DNA from: Paenibacillus montaniterrae
GTDB taxonomy: Bacteria > Bacillota > Bacilli > Paenibacillales > Paenibacillaceae
Direction of reading: 5' to 3'
Assembly: GCF_018403185.1 (NCBI RefSeq)
Contig: NZ_BOSE01000003.1
Location: 310,001-374,000, forward strand
Length of the DNA stretch: 64,000 nt
Shown piece by piece: positions 25,913 to 35,800 of this stretch (its first letter is position 1; the number at the start of each line of letters is the position of its first letter). Both the position numbers and the translations under genes were made by a program. The notes beneath the pieces are model-generated. The model ran no database searches and was not told the DNA's origin. It saw only the letters and a program-made list of their open reading frames with translations.

Positions 25913-26866
25913 ATGGACAATACTTCCGTCGTTCCGCTTCATCAGAAGGAACGAGAGGCAACGCGAAGGCTGCGCAAACGTCGCTTCAAGTCTAATTTGC
26001 CTTTGCTCATTATGTTTACTCCGGTAGTGCTTTACTTCGTAATTTTTAAATACGTGCCGATGGGCGGGCTGATCATTGCGTTTAAGGATTACAACTTTTA
26101 CGACGGCGTTCTGAACAGTCCATGGGTCGGTCTGCATTATTTCGAGCAATTGTTTCAAGACCCACGAACATTAGAAATTATTCGCAATACATTTGTGCTA
26201 AGCTTGCTCAGCATCGTATTCGGTTTTCCGGTACCGATTATTCTGGCTATCATGCTAAATGAGGTACGAAACATGATGTTCAAGCGCACCGTGCAAACGA
26301 TCGTTTATATGCCTCACTTTCTATCCTGGGTCATTATCGCGATGATGATTATGACGATGTTTTCTTTGGAAAATGGTCTGATTAATAAATTTGTTGAATT
26401 ATTTTTCGGTGAGCCGTACCCCTTTATGTATAACAATGGCTCCTGGATTGCAGTATTCATAAGCTCAGGCATTTGGAAGGACATGGGCTTTAACGCAATT
26501 ATATTTTTGGCAGCGCTAACAACGATTGATCCGAGCTTGTACGAGGCAGCAAGCATGGATGGGGCAAGCAAAGGGAAGCAAATCTTTCATATTACACTGC
26601 CAGGCATTCGCTCCACTATTATTTTGCTGCTGATTCTCTCAATGGGGAGAGTGATGGAGGTTGGCTTCGATCAGGTATATATGCTGCAAAACTCAAATGT
26701 CAACGAAATAGCGGATGTAATCAGCACTTATATTTACCGAACTGGCTTGCAAGGCGCGCAGTTTAGCTTAACGACAGCGATGGGGATGTTCGAGTCACTC
26801 GTTGCATTCGTTTTGGTTGTAGGCGCGAACTATATTGCTCGCAAATATAATGAAGGCTTATGGTGA
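25913..26866 (+). CDS. ABC transporter permease, LplB/YteP type
   Basis: 317-aa permease of the LplB/YteP branch of CUT1. The signature region LLIMFTPVVLYFVIFKYVPM with GGLIIAFKDYNFYDG follows a basic N-terminus. The EAA loop LYEAASMDGASKGKQIFHI is present. The ATG at 25913 has AAAGGAGAAG upstream. Members of this branch import oligosaccharides such as rhamnogalacturonan or xylan fragments; the substrate here is unknown. It is the first gene of permease-permease-binding protein. A weak TAGAAT (25812-25817) without a good -35 lies upstream, consistent with an activated promoter. Confidence 0.9.
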   Translation: MDNTSVVPLHQKEREATRRLRKRRFKSNLPLLIMFTPVVLYFVIFKYVPMGGLIIAFKDYNFYDGVLNSPWVGLHYFEQLFQDPRTLEIIRNTFVLSLLSIVFGFPVPIILAIMLNEVRNMMFKRTVQTIVYMPHFLSWVIIAMMIMTMFSLENGLINKFVELFFGEPYPFMYNNGSWIAVFISSGIWKDMGFNAIIFLAALTTIDPSLYEAASMDGASKGKQIFHITLPGIRSTIILLLILSMGRVMEVGFDQVYMLQNSNVNEIADVISTYIYRTGLQGAQFSLTTAMGMFESLVAFVLVVGANYIARKYNEGLW

Positions 26867-26891
26867 TTGCTAATCGTAAAGGAGGATAATT

Positions 26892-27761
26892 GTGCGTGCT
26901 TCAAGAGGCGAGAAGTTATTTTATATGATCAACTACGTTCTGCTTTCTCTGATCGCACTCAGTTGTATTGTTCCTCTAATGAATGTTATTGCCCTTTCAT
27001 TGAGTGATGCTAATGCAATTATGTCAGGCAAGGTATCATTGCTGCCTGTCGGGTGGACGCTTTACTCATTTGAAAGTCTATTTAAAGGAACGCCGATTCT
27101 GAATGCGTTTTGGAATAGCGTCGAAATTACGATCATCGGGACAATACTTAGTCTGGTCGTGACGATCATGGCAGCATACCCGTTGTCGAGAAGACAATTT
27201 TATGCAAGAAGCTTTTTTACGATGGCTATGGTGTTTACGATGATTTTTAGTGGAGGACTCATCCCAACTTATCTGGTTGTGGCGAAGCTTGGACTTGTCA
27301 ATTCCTACTATGCCTTATGGCTGCCAGGATTGGCCAGCGCCTATAACGTGTTAATTATGCGCACCTATTTTTCAAACATTCCTTACGAGCTTGATGAAGC
27401 CGCCCGGATTGACGGCTGCGGCGAGCTGCGAATTTTGTTCAATATTATGCTGCCACTGTCCAAACCGGTGCTGGCTACAATTGCACTGTTTTACGGAGTT
27501 GGATTTTGGAACGCCTTTATGAGTGTCATGATCTATATCAATGATACTGCCAAATACAACATGACAGTACTCGTACAAAATATGATTAAATCAACCTCGA
27601 TGGTGCAGGATTTCTCGGATCCTGATATGATTGCGAATTTGACGCCTGACGGAATACGTGCTGCAGCAGTCATTGTAATGGTCATCCCGATATTGCTCGT
27701 CTATCCGTTTCTGCAAAAATATTTCGTCAAAGGTGTGATGCTTGGCTCTATTAAAGGTTGA
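26892..27761 (+). CDS. ABC transporter permease, YtcP type
   Basis: 289-aa permease, partner of the LplB-type protein. Six TM segments; YtcP-type features are FTMIFSGGLIPTYLVVAKLG and the EAA loop ELDEAARIDGCGELRILFNI. It ends KYFVKGVMLGSIKG. GTG start at 26892 with AAAGGAGG 7-8 bases upstream. It lies 25 bp after the first permease gene and 62 bp before the binding protein, so all three form one operon. No ATPase gene accompanies them. Confidence 0.9.
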   Translation: MRASRGEKLFYMINYVLLSLIALSCIVPLMNVIALSLSDANAIMSGKVSLLPVGWTLYSFESLFKGTPILNAFWNSVEITIIGTILSLVVTIMAAYPLSRRQFYARSFFTMAMVFTMIFSGGLIPTYLVVAKLGLVNSYYALWLPGLASAYNVLIMRTYFSNIPYELDEAARIDGCGELRILFNIMLPLSKPVLATIALFYGVGFWNAFMSVMIYINDTAKYNMTVLVQNMIKSTSMVQDFSDPDMIANLTPDGIRAAAVIVMVIPILLVYPFLQKYFVKGVMLGSIKG

Positions 27762-27823
27762 TCTGAGCATGGTTCATCTTAGCTCAAGCTTTCAAACATC
27801 GAATATAAAAGGAGCGATAGTTT

Positions 27824-29491
27824 GTGAATAAGAAGAGTTTGATCAAAGGTATAATGGCGCTGACGGCGACTGCTTTCCTGCTAGCAGGCTGTTCCGGTAC
27901 TGGAAATGAAGCGGTTGATGCTGACAATTCAGCCGGAGAAGGCAATGCCAAACGTGGAAAGATAACGTCTACCGTGTATGACAGAGGCAATATTCCAAAC
28001 GGAATGGGAACGATTGAAGATAATTTATGGACAAAGTGGATTAACGAAAATGGCCCGAATGATGTAAAATTCACCGCTGTGCCGCGCTGGGAATCGTCGC
28101 AAAAATTAAATGTGCTGTTTGCCTCTGGCAGTGCGCCCGATCTTATTTTCGAATTCGGCACCAGTATTCGCAATACGCTGTTTGATCAAAAGCAGCTGTT
28201 GCCGCTTGATGAGCTAATCGAAAATCATAGCACCGTGTACAAAGCGATGCTTGAAAAGTATCCACAGCTAAAGAAAGCAGGCACAAAAAGCGATGGCAAG
28301 CTGTATGAGGTGGGGCGGATTAATGAGGTATACCCGCTCGTCAGTCTCTTTATTCGTCAGGATTGGCTCGACGAATTGGGGCTGGATATGCCTAAAACAA
28401 CAGAGGAAATGATTGCAGTAGCAAAGGCGTTTACAGAGCAGGACCCTGACCGCAACGGACAGGATGATACATACGGTATTGCTGCCGTACATTTTGGCGA
28501 CACTGCAGGCATCATCCGTTATATGTACAATGCCAATTTTGTTAATGTGGATGAAAACAATGAGCTTCAATTTGGACTTGAAAATATGAAGCTTGCTACT
28601 CAGTTCAGACGTGATCTGTATGAGGCCGGTGTAATGGATAAAGATTTCTTGACGGATAAGGATGGTTCGAAGGCGAAGCAGGATTTCTTGAATGGCAAGG
28701 TCGGGATTATGGGATGGATGACGAATGATTATACAAGCTTCTCAACCAAGGAATTGGACACATTGATGAAAAATGCGCCTGAAGCTAAGCTGGCGATCGT
28801 TCCGCTTCCTGAGACGCCAGTTGGCCGCTACACAATGGTATGGAACAATCCAATCCAAATGACAGCGGTTGTCAATGCCAGAGCAAAGGATCCAGAAGCT
28901 GTTATTCGTGAAATTGATTTTCTGGCTAACAACGAAACGGGCAAAGTATTTAAGTATGGGCTTGAAGGTGTACACTACGAGATCGGTGAAAATGGCTGTC
29001 CGGTTACGATTGATGAAGAAACATACAAAAATGAAGTTAGCTGGAACAGTGACTACGGCATGCTATATAGCCGGCTAGAGGATGGCAAGTGTGGGTATAC
29101 TGAAGCATTTTTTGATGAAAATGTCCCTTCTCAAAAGGAAGGCTTGCGACTGTTTAAGGAAGCGCGAGAGGTATACATGGAGAAAATTCCAGTCGGTGAA
29201 GGGATTACACACTCTGAGCATATGCCGCAGCTGCCAAAGGATTTGCAAACAAAAATGTCCAATTTAAGCACACAAATTAATGATCTATTTACGAAGTCGA
29301 TTATTGGTGGAAGCAAGTATACAGTAGAGCAAGCGATGACTGAAGTAACAGAGCTATGGGACACACAAGGCGGTAAAGACATTGAAGCCTGGTATTTGGA
29401 TTGGTGGAGCAAGGAGAAGGAAAATGTACTTGTATGGGATGATTTCTATGAAATCTATGAGGACCAGCAGCGTGCGTTTAACGAGCAGTAA
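27824..29491 (+). CDS. Extracellular sugar-binding lipoprotein (LplA/YtcQ-like)
   Basis: 555-aa solute-binding protein, large as usual for the LplA/YtcQ group that partners LplB/YtcP permeases. Lipoprotein signal with lipobox LLAGCS, followed by an acidic linker. Recognisable blocks: FASGSAPDLIFEFGTSI, LPLDELIENHSTVYKAML, QDPDRNGQDDTYGIAA (an EF-hand-like calcium loop typical of this group) and WYLDWWSKEKENVLVWDDFY near the end. GTG start at 27824 with AAAGGAGCG upstream. The substrate is not predictable; the nearest two-component system (19.8-23.2 kb) may control it. A 14-bp tandem repeat begins in its last codons. Confidence 0.9.
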   Translation: MNKKSLIKGIMALTATAFLLAGCSGTGNEAVDADNSAGEGNAKRGKITSTVYDRGNIPNGMGTIEDNLWTKWINENGPNDVKFTAVPRWESSQKLNVLFASGSAPDLIFEFGTSIRNTLFDQKQLLPLDELIENHSTVYKAMLEKYPQLKKAGTKSDGKLYEVGRINEVYPLVSLFIRQDWLDELGLDMPKTTEEMIAVAKAFTEQDPDRNGQDDTYGIAAVHFGDTAGIIRYMYNANFVNVDENNELQFGLENMKLATQFRRDLYEAGVMDKDFLTDKDGSKAKQDFLNGKVGIMGWMTNDYTSFSTKELDTLMKNAPEAKLAIVPLPETPVGRYTMVWNNPIQMTAVVNARAKDPEAVIREIDFLANNETGKVFKYGLEGVHYEIGENGCPVTIDEETYKNEVSWNSDYGMLYSRLEDGKCGYTEAFFDENVPSQKEGLRLFKEAREVYMEKIPVGEGITHSEHMPQLPKDLQTKMSNLSTQINDLFTKSIIGGSKYTVEQAMTEVTELWDTQGGKDIEAWYLDWWSKEKENVLVWDDFYEIYEDQQRAFNEQ

Positions 29492-29521
29492 AGGGTAAGC
29501 AGTAAAGGGTAAGCAGTAAAG
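29484..29521 (+). repeat. 14-bp tandem repeat over the binding-protein stop codon
   Basis: Unit AGCAGTAAAGGGTA is repeated about 2.7 times (29484, 29498, 29512). The first unit contains the gene's last codon and TAA. It looks like replication slippage. Confidence 0.8.
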
Positions 29522-29543
29522 TCTGGGCTACTAGGTCTAGGGC

Positions 29544-29592
29544 GGGGATGCCAGATCGTCAGTTTTCACTGACCATCGGGACATCCCTGTTT
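29544..29592 (+). terminator. Terminator of the LplB/YtcP importer operon
   Basis: Imperfect long stem (GGGATG...GAT.GTCAGT at 29545-29563 against ACTGAC.ATC...CATCCC at 29568-29587) followed by TGTTTTTT. Confidence 0.85.
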
Positions 29593-29672
29593 TTTATGAA
29601 TAATTTGCGTTTCGGCCATGCTTTTCGTTATGATAGAGAAAATAGTATCGCTAAACGGGGGAGATAGATCGC

Positions 29673-30191
29673 ATGTTTTCAAGAGCTAAGCTGGGCAAGA
29701 TCAGCTCCAAGGTTCGAGAGCAATCATTGTTTTTGGAGCAGGTATTTCCTGCATCGCGCGAGCAAGTGTTTCAGGCTTTTGTTGATGCCGAGCAATTAAA
29801 AGAGTGGTGGGGACCAGAGGGCTGGCAGCTTACTCATTGTGAAATTGACCTGCGACCTGAAGGCTCCTGGCATTTTTGCATGACATGCACTGATCAAAGC
29901 AAGGAGTATGTTGGCCAGCAATCATGGGGGAAAGCGATTTATGTTGAGATCGATGCGCCAAATCGTCTCGTCTATCGCGATTGTTTTTCCAATGAAAAGG
30001 GCGAGATTGATCCAAGCTTGCCGGAATCGCTCGTTATTGTGGAGTTCTCCGATCAAGCCAAATTTACAAGAGTGATTAGCGAGGCGCGCTATCCTACCAA
30101 GGAAGAGCTTGATGAAGTATTGAAAATGGGCTTAGTTGCAGGCATTACCGAAACTTGGATGAAGCTGGATCGCTTTTTACGAAAATCATAA
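29673..30191 (+). CDS. SRPBCC (AHSA1/START-like) domain protein
   Basis: 172-aa cytoplasmic protein with the AHSA1-like ligand-pocket fold: VFPASREQVFQAFVDAEQL, KEWWGPEGWQLT, DLRPEGSWHFCM, and a final helix MGLVAGITETWMKLDRFL. Such proteins bind small hydrophobic ligands or act as stress or chaperone accessory factors in bacteria; the ligand is unknown. ATG at 29673 with GGGGGAG 9 bases upstream. Monocistronic, with terminators on both sides. Confidence 0.85.
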   Translation: MFSRAKLGKISSKVREQSLFLEQVFPASREQVFQAFVDAEQLKEWWGPEGWQLTHCEIDLRPEGSWHFCMTCTDQSKEYVGQQSWGKAIYVEIDAPNRLVYRDCFSNEKGEIDPSLPESLVIVEFSDQAKFTRVISEARYPTKEELDEVLKMGLVAGITETWMKLDRFLRKS

Positions 30192-30200
30192 TAACAGACT

Positions 30201-30252
30201 GGATGCACAACGCTACATGATGATTAATTGTACGCTGACGCATCCTTTTTTT
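30201..30252 (+). terminator. Terminator after the SRPBCC gene
   Basis: GGATGC (30201-30206) pairs with GCATCC (30240-30245), with further partial pairing inside, and seven T follow. Confidence 0.7.
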
Positions 30253-30286
30253 GTAGCATCCCGACATATCAGAATTGTTAATTTTA

Positions 30287-30335
30287 TGCTATACTTAATC
30301 AAGTTATATATTATTAATGAGTTTATTATTAATAA
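30287..30335 (+). promoter_or_regulatory. Promoter and tandem operators of the ArsR-type regulator
   Basis: Extended -10 TGCTATACT (30287-30295). Downstream, where transcription starts, two AT-rich palindromes TTATTAATGA (30311-30320) and TTATTAATAA (30326-30335) lie 15 bp apart. The inverse of the first, TCATTAATAA, lies in the promoter of the arabinan importer (36707-36716), and ATATTAATAT occurs before the GH43 gene (32616-32625). Autoregulation is inferred. Confidence 0.5.
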
Positions 30336-30346
30336 GGTGGTCGACT

Positions 30347-31303
30347 ATGAAGATAGATATTTCCCAGCATTCTTTGCCTGTTTATGAGGCGCTGGCGAGC
30401 AATGTGCGGATCGAGATGATTCGCCTGCTTGCTGTAAAATCGATGAACATTAAGGAATTGGCGGATGCTATGAATTTGAGCAGCGCAATTATGACGATGC
30501 ATGTCAAGAAGCTGGAGCGTGCAGGTATTATAAAATCGTCCATGCAGCCCGGTAAGGGCGGAGCGAAAAAGGTATGTACGCTTGTAACGGATTCAATCGA
30601 AATCATATTTCCGCCTAAGGTGGAGAGCGTGTTTCGTGATTGTCATGTAACTGAGGTTTCAGTTGGTCATTATACAGACTTTGAGGTGACGCCGACCTGC
30701 GGCCTGGCTACGACCGTCAAGGTGCTTGGCATGTTCGATGAGCCGCGCGCCTTTCTTGAGCCAGAACGTGTAAACGCTAAAATATTGTGGTTCGGTCAAG
30801 GCTTTGTCGAGTATCGGCTTGCCAACTATCTTAATAAAAACGAAGTTCCAGTGGAGCTGGAAATTTCCATGGAGATTTCCTCCGAGGCTCCATTTGCTAA
30901 CGAAAACTGGCCGTCTGATATTACCTTCAATTTAAATGGCGTAGATTTGGGCATGTGGACAAGCCCCGGCGATTTCGGCGGAGACAAGCAGCGCGGTCGC
31001 TACACACCTGATTGGTGGTGGGATGAAATTAACCAGTACGGCTTGCTTAAGGTGCTGAAAATTAATAATGAAGGCACTTTTATTGACGGCACGCAAATTT
31101 CGAATGTGACGCTCAAGGATCTTGATCTGGAGCTGACACAGTGGAAATTTAGAATTTCCGTACATGAGGACGCTGAAAATGTAGGAGGTGTCACGTTATT
31201 CGGCAGCGGCTTTGGCAACTACAACCAGGACATCGTGTTTAAGCTGTACTATGATCGCAAGCTGACAGAAGCGGAAATGCAAGAAATGAATAAGAAAAAA
31301 TGA
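30347..31303 (+). CDS. ArsR-family HTH regulator with large C-terminal domain
   Basis: 318-aa cytoplasmic regulator. An ArsR-like winged helix occupies about residues 8-75 (PVYEALASNVRIEMIRLLAV, MNIKELADAMNLSSAIMTMH, VKKLERAGII). No metal-binding ELCVC-type motif is present. The remaining 230 residues form an all-beta domain with NENWPSDITFNLNGVDLGMW and WWWDEINQYGLLKVLKIN, a type often found next to arabinofuranosidase genes in Paenibacillus; it probably senses a sugar. ATG at 30347 with AAGGTGG upstream. Adjacent GH43, GH51 and importer genes make it the best candidate regulator of the arabinan region. Confidence 0.82.
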   Translation: MKIDISQHSLPVYEALASNVRIEMIRLLAVKSMNIKELADAMNLSSAIMTMHVKKLERAGIIKSSMQPGKGGAKKVCTLVTDSIEIIFPPKVESVFRDCHVTEVSVGHYTDFEVTPTCGLATTVKVLGMFDEPRAFLEPERVNAKILWFGQGFVEYRLANYLNKNEVPVELEISMEISSEAPFANENWPSDITFNLNGVDLGMWTSPGDFGGDKQRGRYTPDWWWDEINQYGLLKVLKINNEGTFIDGTQISNVTLKDLDLELTQWKFRISVHEDAENVGGVTLFGSGFGNYNQDIVFKLYYDRKLTEAEMQEMNKKK

Positions 31304-31332
31304 CAAAGCAAATGCCCATATTTAAATCAAAA

Positions 31333-31373
31333 GTGATGCTCATTGATAACTTCTGTGTGAGCATCATTTTTTT
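31333..31373 (+). terminator. Terminator of the ArsR-type regulator
   Basis: TGATGCTCA (31334-31342) pairs with TGAGCATCA (31358-31366), followed by seven T. Confidence 0.88.
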
Positions 31374-31463
31374 GTGTAATTTCGCTCTTGATTTTTTTGC
31401 CGAGAGTGGTAACTTTACTTTAAAGGTTCTCCACTCATGTCTTTTTGTATTTAAAAAGTTGAA

Positions 31464-31511
31464 GCCGTTGAACTTATACTTGTCGTAAAAGTTCAACGGC
31501 TGTCTTTTTTC
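31464..31511. terminator. Bidirectional terminator before the GH43 gene end
   Basis: Perfect 12-bp stem GCCGTTGAACTT (31464-31475) / AAGTTCAACGGC (31489-31500). TGTCTTTTTT follows on plus and TTCAACTTTTT on minus; suited to end both the convergent GH43 transcript and readthrough from the left. Confidence 0.8.
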
Positions 31512-31559
31512 AGTTGGGCGGTTTTTGACCCAGCTTCTTTTTATTTATACAAAATTTAA

Positions 31560-32558
31560 CTAGCTTATTACTTGTGCATTAACACTTGCCGAAGCAGGAA
31601 GCGCTGCGCGTGTAAGCGGCTTTCCGAAATCCGGGAAACCGGATGGTGTCCAGCTAATCGGCTGCACGCATGTATGGCGATTAGGATCATACAGCGGATC
31701 GCCAACGATTTCTTTGTAATTGCGCGCATGATAAACAAGCAAATCTGTAACGCCGTCCTCGGCAACTGTAAAGCTGTTATGGCCTGGGCCGAAAATCGAC
31801 AGCTCCTCGCGTGTGCTGAAAATTGGAGCCGGTGATTTATGCCAGGAGGCTGGGTCAAGCAGATCGCTATTTTCATCTGCCCATAGCAAGCCCATGCAAT
31901 AATTATGATCTGTAGCGCTTGCAGAATAGGACATAAAGATTTTCCCGTTGCGCTTAAGGATGGCCGCTCCTTCATTAACAAGGAAGCCGATTTTTTCCCA
32001 TTCATATTCAGGGATCGAAATGCAGGCTTGCTGATCGGAAATCGTCCAAGGGTTGATCATTGGAGCGATATAGAGATTGGAGTTCCCAGGGATCGCAGGA
32101 TCCTTTTGCGCCCATACATAGTAGCGAACACCGCGGTGCTCGAAGGAGGTCGCATCCAGCGAGAAGGATTCCCACTTTGTTTTAACCTGTCCTTTCTCTA
32201 GCCATGGACCTTCCAAAGGATTGCTGGCTTCACATTCCAGCGCAAACATGCGATGGTCGAACAGACCCTCGTTCGTTTCTGCGGTACGTGCGGCAGCAAA
32301 ATAAATGTACCACTTATTGTTAATAAAATGAATTTCAGGCGCCCAAATATTCGCGCTCATCGGTCCTGAATCGTATTTTCTCCAGCAAACGACTGGCTCG
32401 GCAGCTGCAAGTCCGCTAATTGTAGTGGCACGTCTTAGCTCTATACAATCATAAGCAGGAACCGACCCTGTAAAGTAGTAATAGCCATCAGTATGCTTAT
32501 AGATCCAAGGATCAGCGCGTTGAGGAATAATCGGGTTTACATACTCGGTTGTAGGCAT
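31560..32558 (-). CDS. GH43 alpha-L-arabinofuranosidase (exo-arabinanase-like)
   Basis: 332-aa five-bladed propeller glycosidase, cytoplasmic (no signal peptide). The GH43 catalytic triad is visible: Asp in RADPWIYKHTDGYYYFTGS (base), Asp in SFSLDATSFEHRG (pKa modulator) and Glu in IGFLVNEGAAILKRNGK (acid). SANIWAPEIHFINNKWYIYF is diagnostic, and the pattern is closest to the exo-alpha-1,5-arabinofuranosidase subgroup (GH43_26-like). Inversion of configuration is a family property. It is divergent from the GH51 enzyme. GAGGAGG lies 14 bases before the ATG, further than usual, so the true start could differ slightly. Confidence 0.87.
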   Translation of the reverse strand: MPTTEYVNPIIPQRADPWIYKHTDGYYYFTGSVPAYDCIELRRATTISGLAAAEPVVCWRKYDSGPMSANIWAPEIHFINNKWYIYFAAARTAETNEGLFDHRMFALECEASNPLEGPWLEKGQVKTKWESFSLDATSFEHRGVRYYVWAQKDPAIPGNSNLYIAPMINPWTISDQQACISIPEYEWEKIGFLVNEGAAILKRNGKIFMSYSASATDHNYCMGLLWADENSDLLDPASWHKSPAPIFSTREELSIFGPGHNSFTVAEDGVTDLLVYHARNYKEIVGDPLYDPNRHTCVQPISWTPSGFPDFGKPLTRAALPASASVNAQVIS

Positions 32559-32816
32559 TGGGTAAATTCAATCCTCCTCATTAAAAGTTAATATAAACAT
32601 TAAGTATTTAGAATAATATTAATATCACATAAAGTGAATGCTTTGTCTAGTGGTTAATTTAAAAACGGACAAAAATTAGTAGCCACATGCAAAAAAAGTG
32701 AGAATTTTGCCTACTGGACTATTGAAAAACGTTAAGCTCTAGGTTAAACTGATTCGCATATAGATTAATTATGTAATTAATTTGTTAACGATAATACGAA
32801 TCAGTAGGTGATATTG
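32559..32816. promoter_or_regulatory. Divergent control region between GH43 and GH51 genes
   Basis: AT-rich region with three inverted repeats: ATATTAATAT (32616-32625) on the GH43 side; ATTAATTA-TG-TAATTAAT (32764-32781) on the GH51 side; and ACTGATTCG (32748-32756) / CGAATCAGT (32797-32805), whose right arm ends beside the GH51 ribosome site. In an mRNA the last pair could form a hairpin touching the ribosome site; in DNA it could be an operator. The ATTAAT cores resemble the ArsR-type sites at 30311 and 30326. Confidence 0.5.
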
Positions 32817-35800
32817 ATGAAGCAACCAGTCCACAATCATGAGCAGTTAGTTTTACATTATGCATCTGTTGAAAGAGAGAGTCCTGGCACGGATCATTCC
32901 GGTAATGGCAATCATGCAACCGTTTACGGAAACGGTCAGCTTCCGGTCGCTGCGATTTTGCAGGGGCGGCCGGCAATTCTGTTTCAAGGCGGCAAGCATG
33001 GCAGCGGCTATCTTCAGCTTCCTGAGCATATTTTGTCAGAAGTTAATGATGATACCGGCTTAACGGTCGCCAGCTGGATTTATTTGCAGTCAGGGCAAAG
33101 CGTATGGGAAAGAATTTTTGATTTTGGTGAAGGAGAGCAGGGGCCGTACATGTTTTTGACGCGCAATTTGCGTGGCGCTTGCTTTAACGGCTCGGATATC
33201 GCTGTAGATTATAATAAGCAGCTGCCTGTCGGGGAGTGGTTCCATGCCGCCTTGTCAATTAGCGGCACTAAAGGGGCGACGGAAAGCAGCGCCGGGCCGA
33301 AGCTTTATCTTAATGGACAGCTTGTCGTGGACGGCTCGATCAGCCAAACATCAAGCGGAGCTTATTTGAAGTATCGCCAGTGGCTGGCGACTTTGGCAGG
33401 CGATGGCTACAGCCGCAACTATATTGGACGCTCGCAGTTTGCTGCTGATCCAGATTTTCTCGGTGCGATTTCAGATTTCCGCTTATATCGCACAGCTTTG
33501 TCGGATCAGGATATTATTACGCTGATGTGCGAGACGTTAAGTGATCGGCAGATCGTAGCGTTGGCAGGCGAAAGCGATCTCTCCTTGCCTTCATCAATCA
33601 TTAAGGATTCAATTGCTTTGCCGCAGTCGCTGCTTGGCGGGCTGGTAACGATTGAGTGGAGCTCGTCCAAGCTGGACGTACTGTCAGCTGAAGGCGTAGT
33701 TAACGAAAAGCTGACAGAGCCGCAAGCAGTCAAGCTAACAGCTGAATTATGCCGCGGAGCGGAAAGCCGCAAGCTTGGCTTTGAGCTGACGGTGCTGCCG
33801 AAAACGGAGATTCCATATGAAATTGTATTGCAGCCGCAGGGCAAAACGGTAGAGGTAAGCCCTGATCTGTACGGCTTGTTTTATGAGGATATTAATAATG
33901 CGGCAGACGGCGGTATTTATGCTGAGCTTGTACGCAATCGCAGCTTTGAGGCCTTTACGTTCGACAGCTTTTCTCATGTATGCGGTGAAAACGGTCATTC
34001 AACCGGGCGCAGACGCAATCCGCTGGAAGGCTGGTATGGCGAGCTTGAAAAGCTGGAGGTTTGTACGGAAGGCGGGCTGAATGAGCATTTTGGCTTGCAG
34101 GATGCCGAGATCAATGCAACCTATGTTACGGCTGCTGCTGGAGCTACGATTATAAATAAGGGCTATAACGACAACAACCATCAATGCGCGATGTCGTTTG
34201 TCGCGAATGAAGGCTATGGTTTTACGATTTGGGCAAAGGCTGAGGCCAATGCTTCCATTCAGATTGAATTGCAAAATGCGGACGGACAAACGATTAGCGA
34301 GCAGTTAAGCATTGAGCTGCAGCCTGACGGCAAATGGCGCAAATATGGCATCGAGCAGCCGCTCCGTCTAACAGCGGCTGCCACTGTGCTTGGTCAGCTG
34401 GCAATCAGCTTCACAGGCTCTGCTTCTATTGATATGGTATCGTTATTTCCTGAGCAGGTATGGGGAGCGAGTGAGGAAGCAGGCTCGCCAAGCGCTCATC
34501 GCAACTATTTGGGCAATCCCAACTATCGCTTGCGCAAGGATATGGTCGTAGCGCTGCAAAATATGAAGCCTCGCTTTTTACGTTTTCCAGGGGGCTGTAT
34601 TTCCGAGGGCTCTCATGTTTGGGATAACGTCTATGATTGGAAGCATTCTGTTGGCGAGGTTGAGCTGCGCAAGGAAAATTTCAATGTATGGGGCTATATG
34701 ATGACGCTCGGTCTTGGCTATATGGAATATTTCCAGCTGGCTGAGGATTTGAACGCGACTCCGCTTCCGGTAATGGCCTGCGGCGTGCTTTGCCAGGCGC
34801 GTAGCGATTATGCGAATCCGGCAGGAGGGAAGCTGCGAGATTACTATATTAAAAACTTTACCGATTTAATAGATTTTGCAATTAGCGAGGACATTGAAGG
34901 CAATGAATGGGCGAGAATGCGTGCCAGCATGGGCCATCCTGAGCCGTTTGAGCTGCGCTATTTAGGCGTTGGCAATGAAAACTGGGGCACAGAGTTTTTC
35001 GCCAACTTTGAAATTTTTTATGCGGCGATCGAGCGTTATATGCAGAAGCATTATCCTGGACACAAGCTGACAATTATATCGACAGTTGGAGCGCAAGCCG
35101 ATGATGATGCGTATCAGCAGGGCTGGAAGTTTTTGCGCGGAAAGTACGAGGGCAGTGAAACGATCGCATTTACCGACGGCTGCTGCAGTGTAGAGGAAAC
35201 GATAAGCTGGTATCGCGACAAGCCGCATTATATGGATACGATTGTTGATGAGCATTATTACCGCTCTAACGATTATTTGCTTGTCAATGCTGATCGCTAC
35301 AACTATTATTTCCGCGCCTACAATGAGCAGGGTCAGCTTGATGAGACACTGACAAGCAAGGTATTCGTAGGTGAGTATGCCTCTAACGATAAAAATACGC
35401 TGGCGGGAGCAATTGCGGAAGCTGCAATTATGACGGGCTTTGAAAACAATGCGGATGTTGTGCGCCTGGCAGCCTATGCGCCATTGTTCAACAAGGTGCT
35501 GACGGACGGCTCCTACCGCTGGACGCCGGATTGCATTTGGTTTGATGATACCGATATTTGGTTCACGCCAAATTATTATGTGCAGGCGATGTTTGCCGAA
35601 TATATTGGCACGCGAACCGTAGCAAGCCAGTTCCATACCTATCGCAATGGCAGCAAAGCAGCCTTGAAGCCGCAAGGGGGAATCAGCCTGTCGACCGCCA
35701 ATGCGCATATTGTGCTGAAATCAGTTGTCGTTAAGGATGAATTGAGCGGAGAAACGCTGTTTGAGCAGGATTTTGCTAAGCCGCTTCATTCGGCATGGCG

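Noticed and set aside
34962..35708. 248-codon minus-strand frame inside the GH51 gene
   Set aside because: Shadow of the GH51 barrel, whose catalytic motifs lie in the opposite frame.
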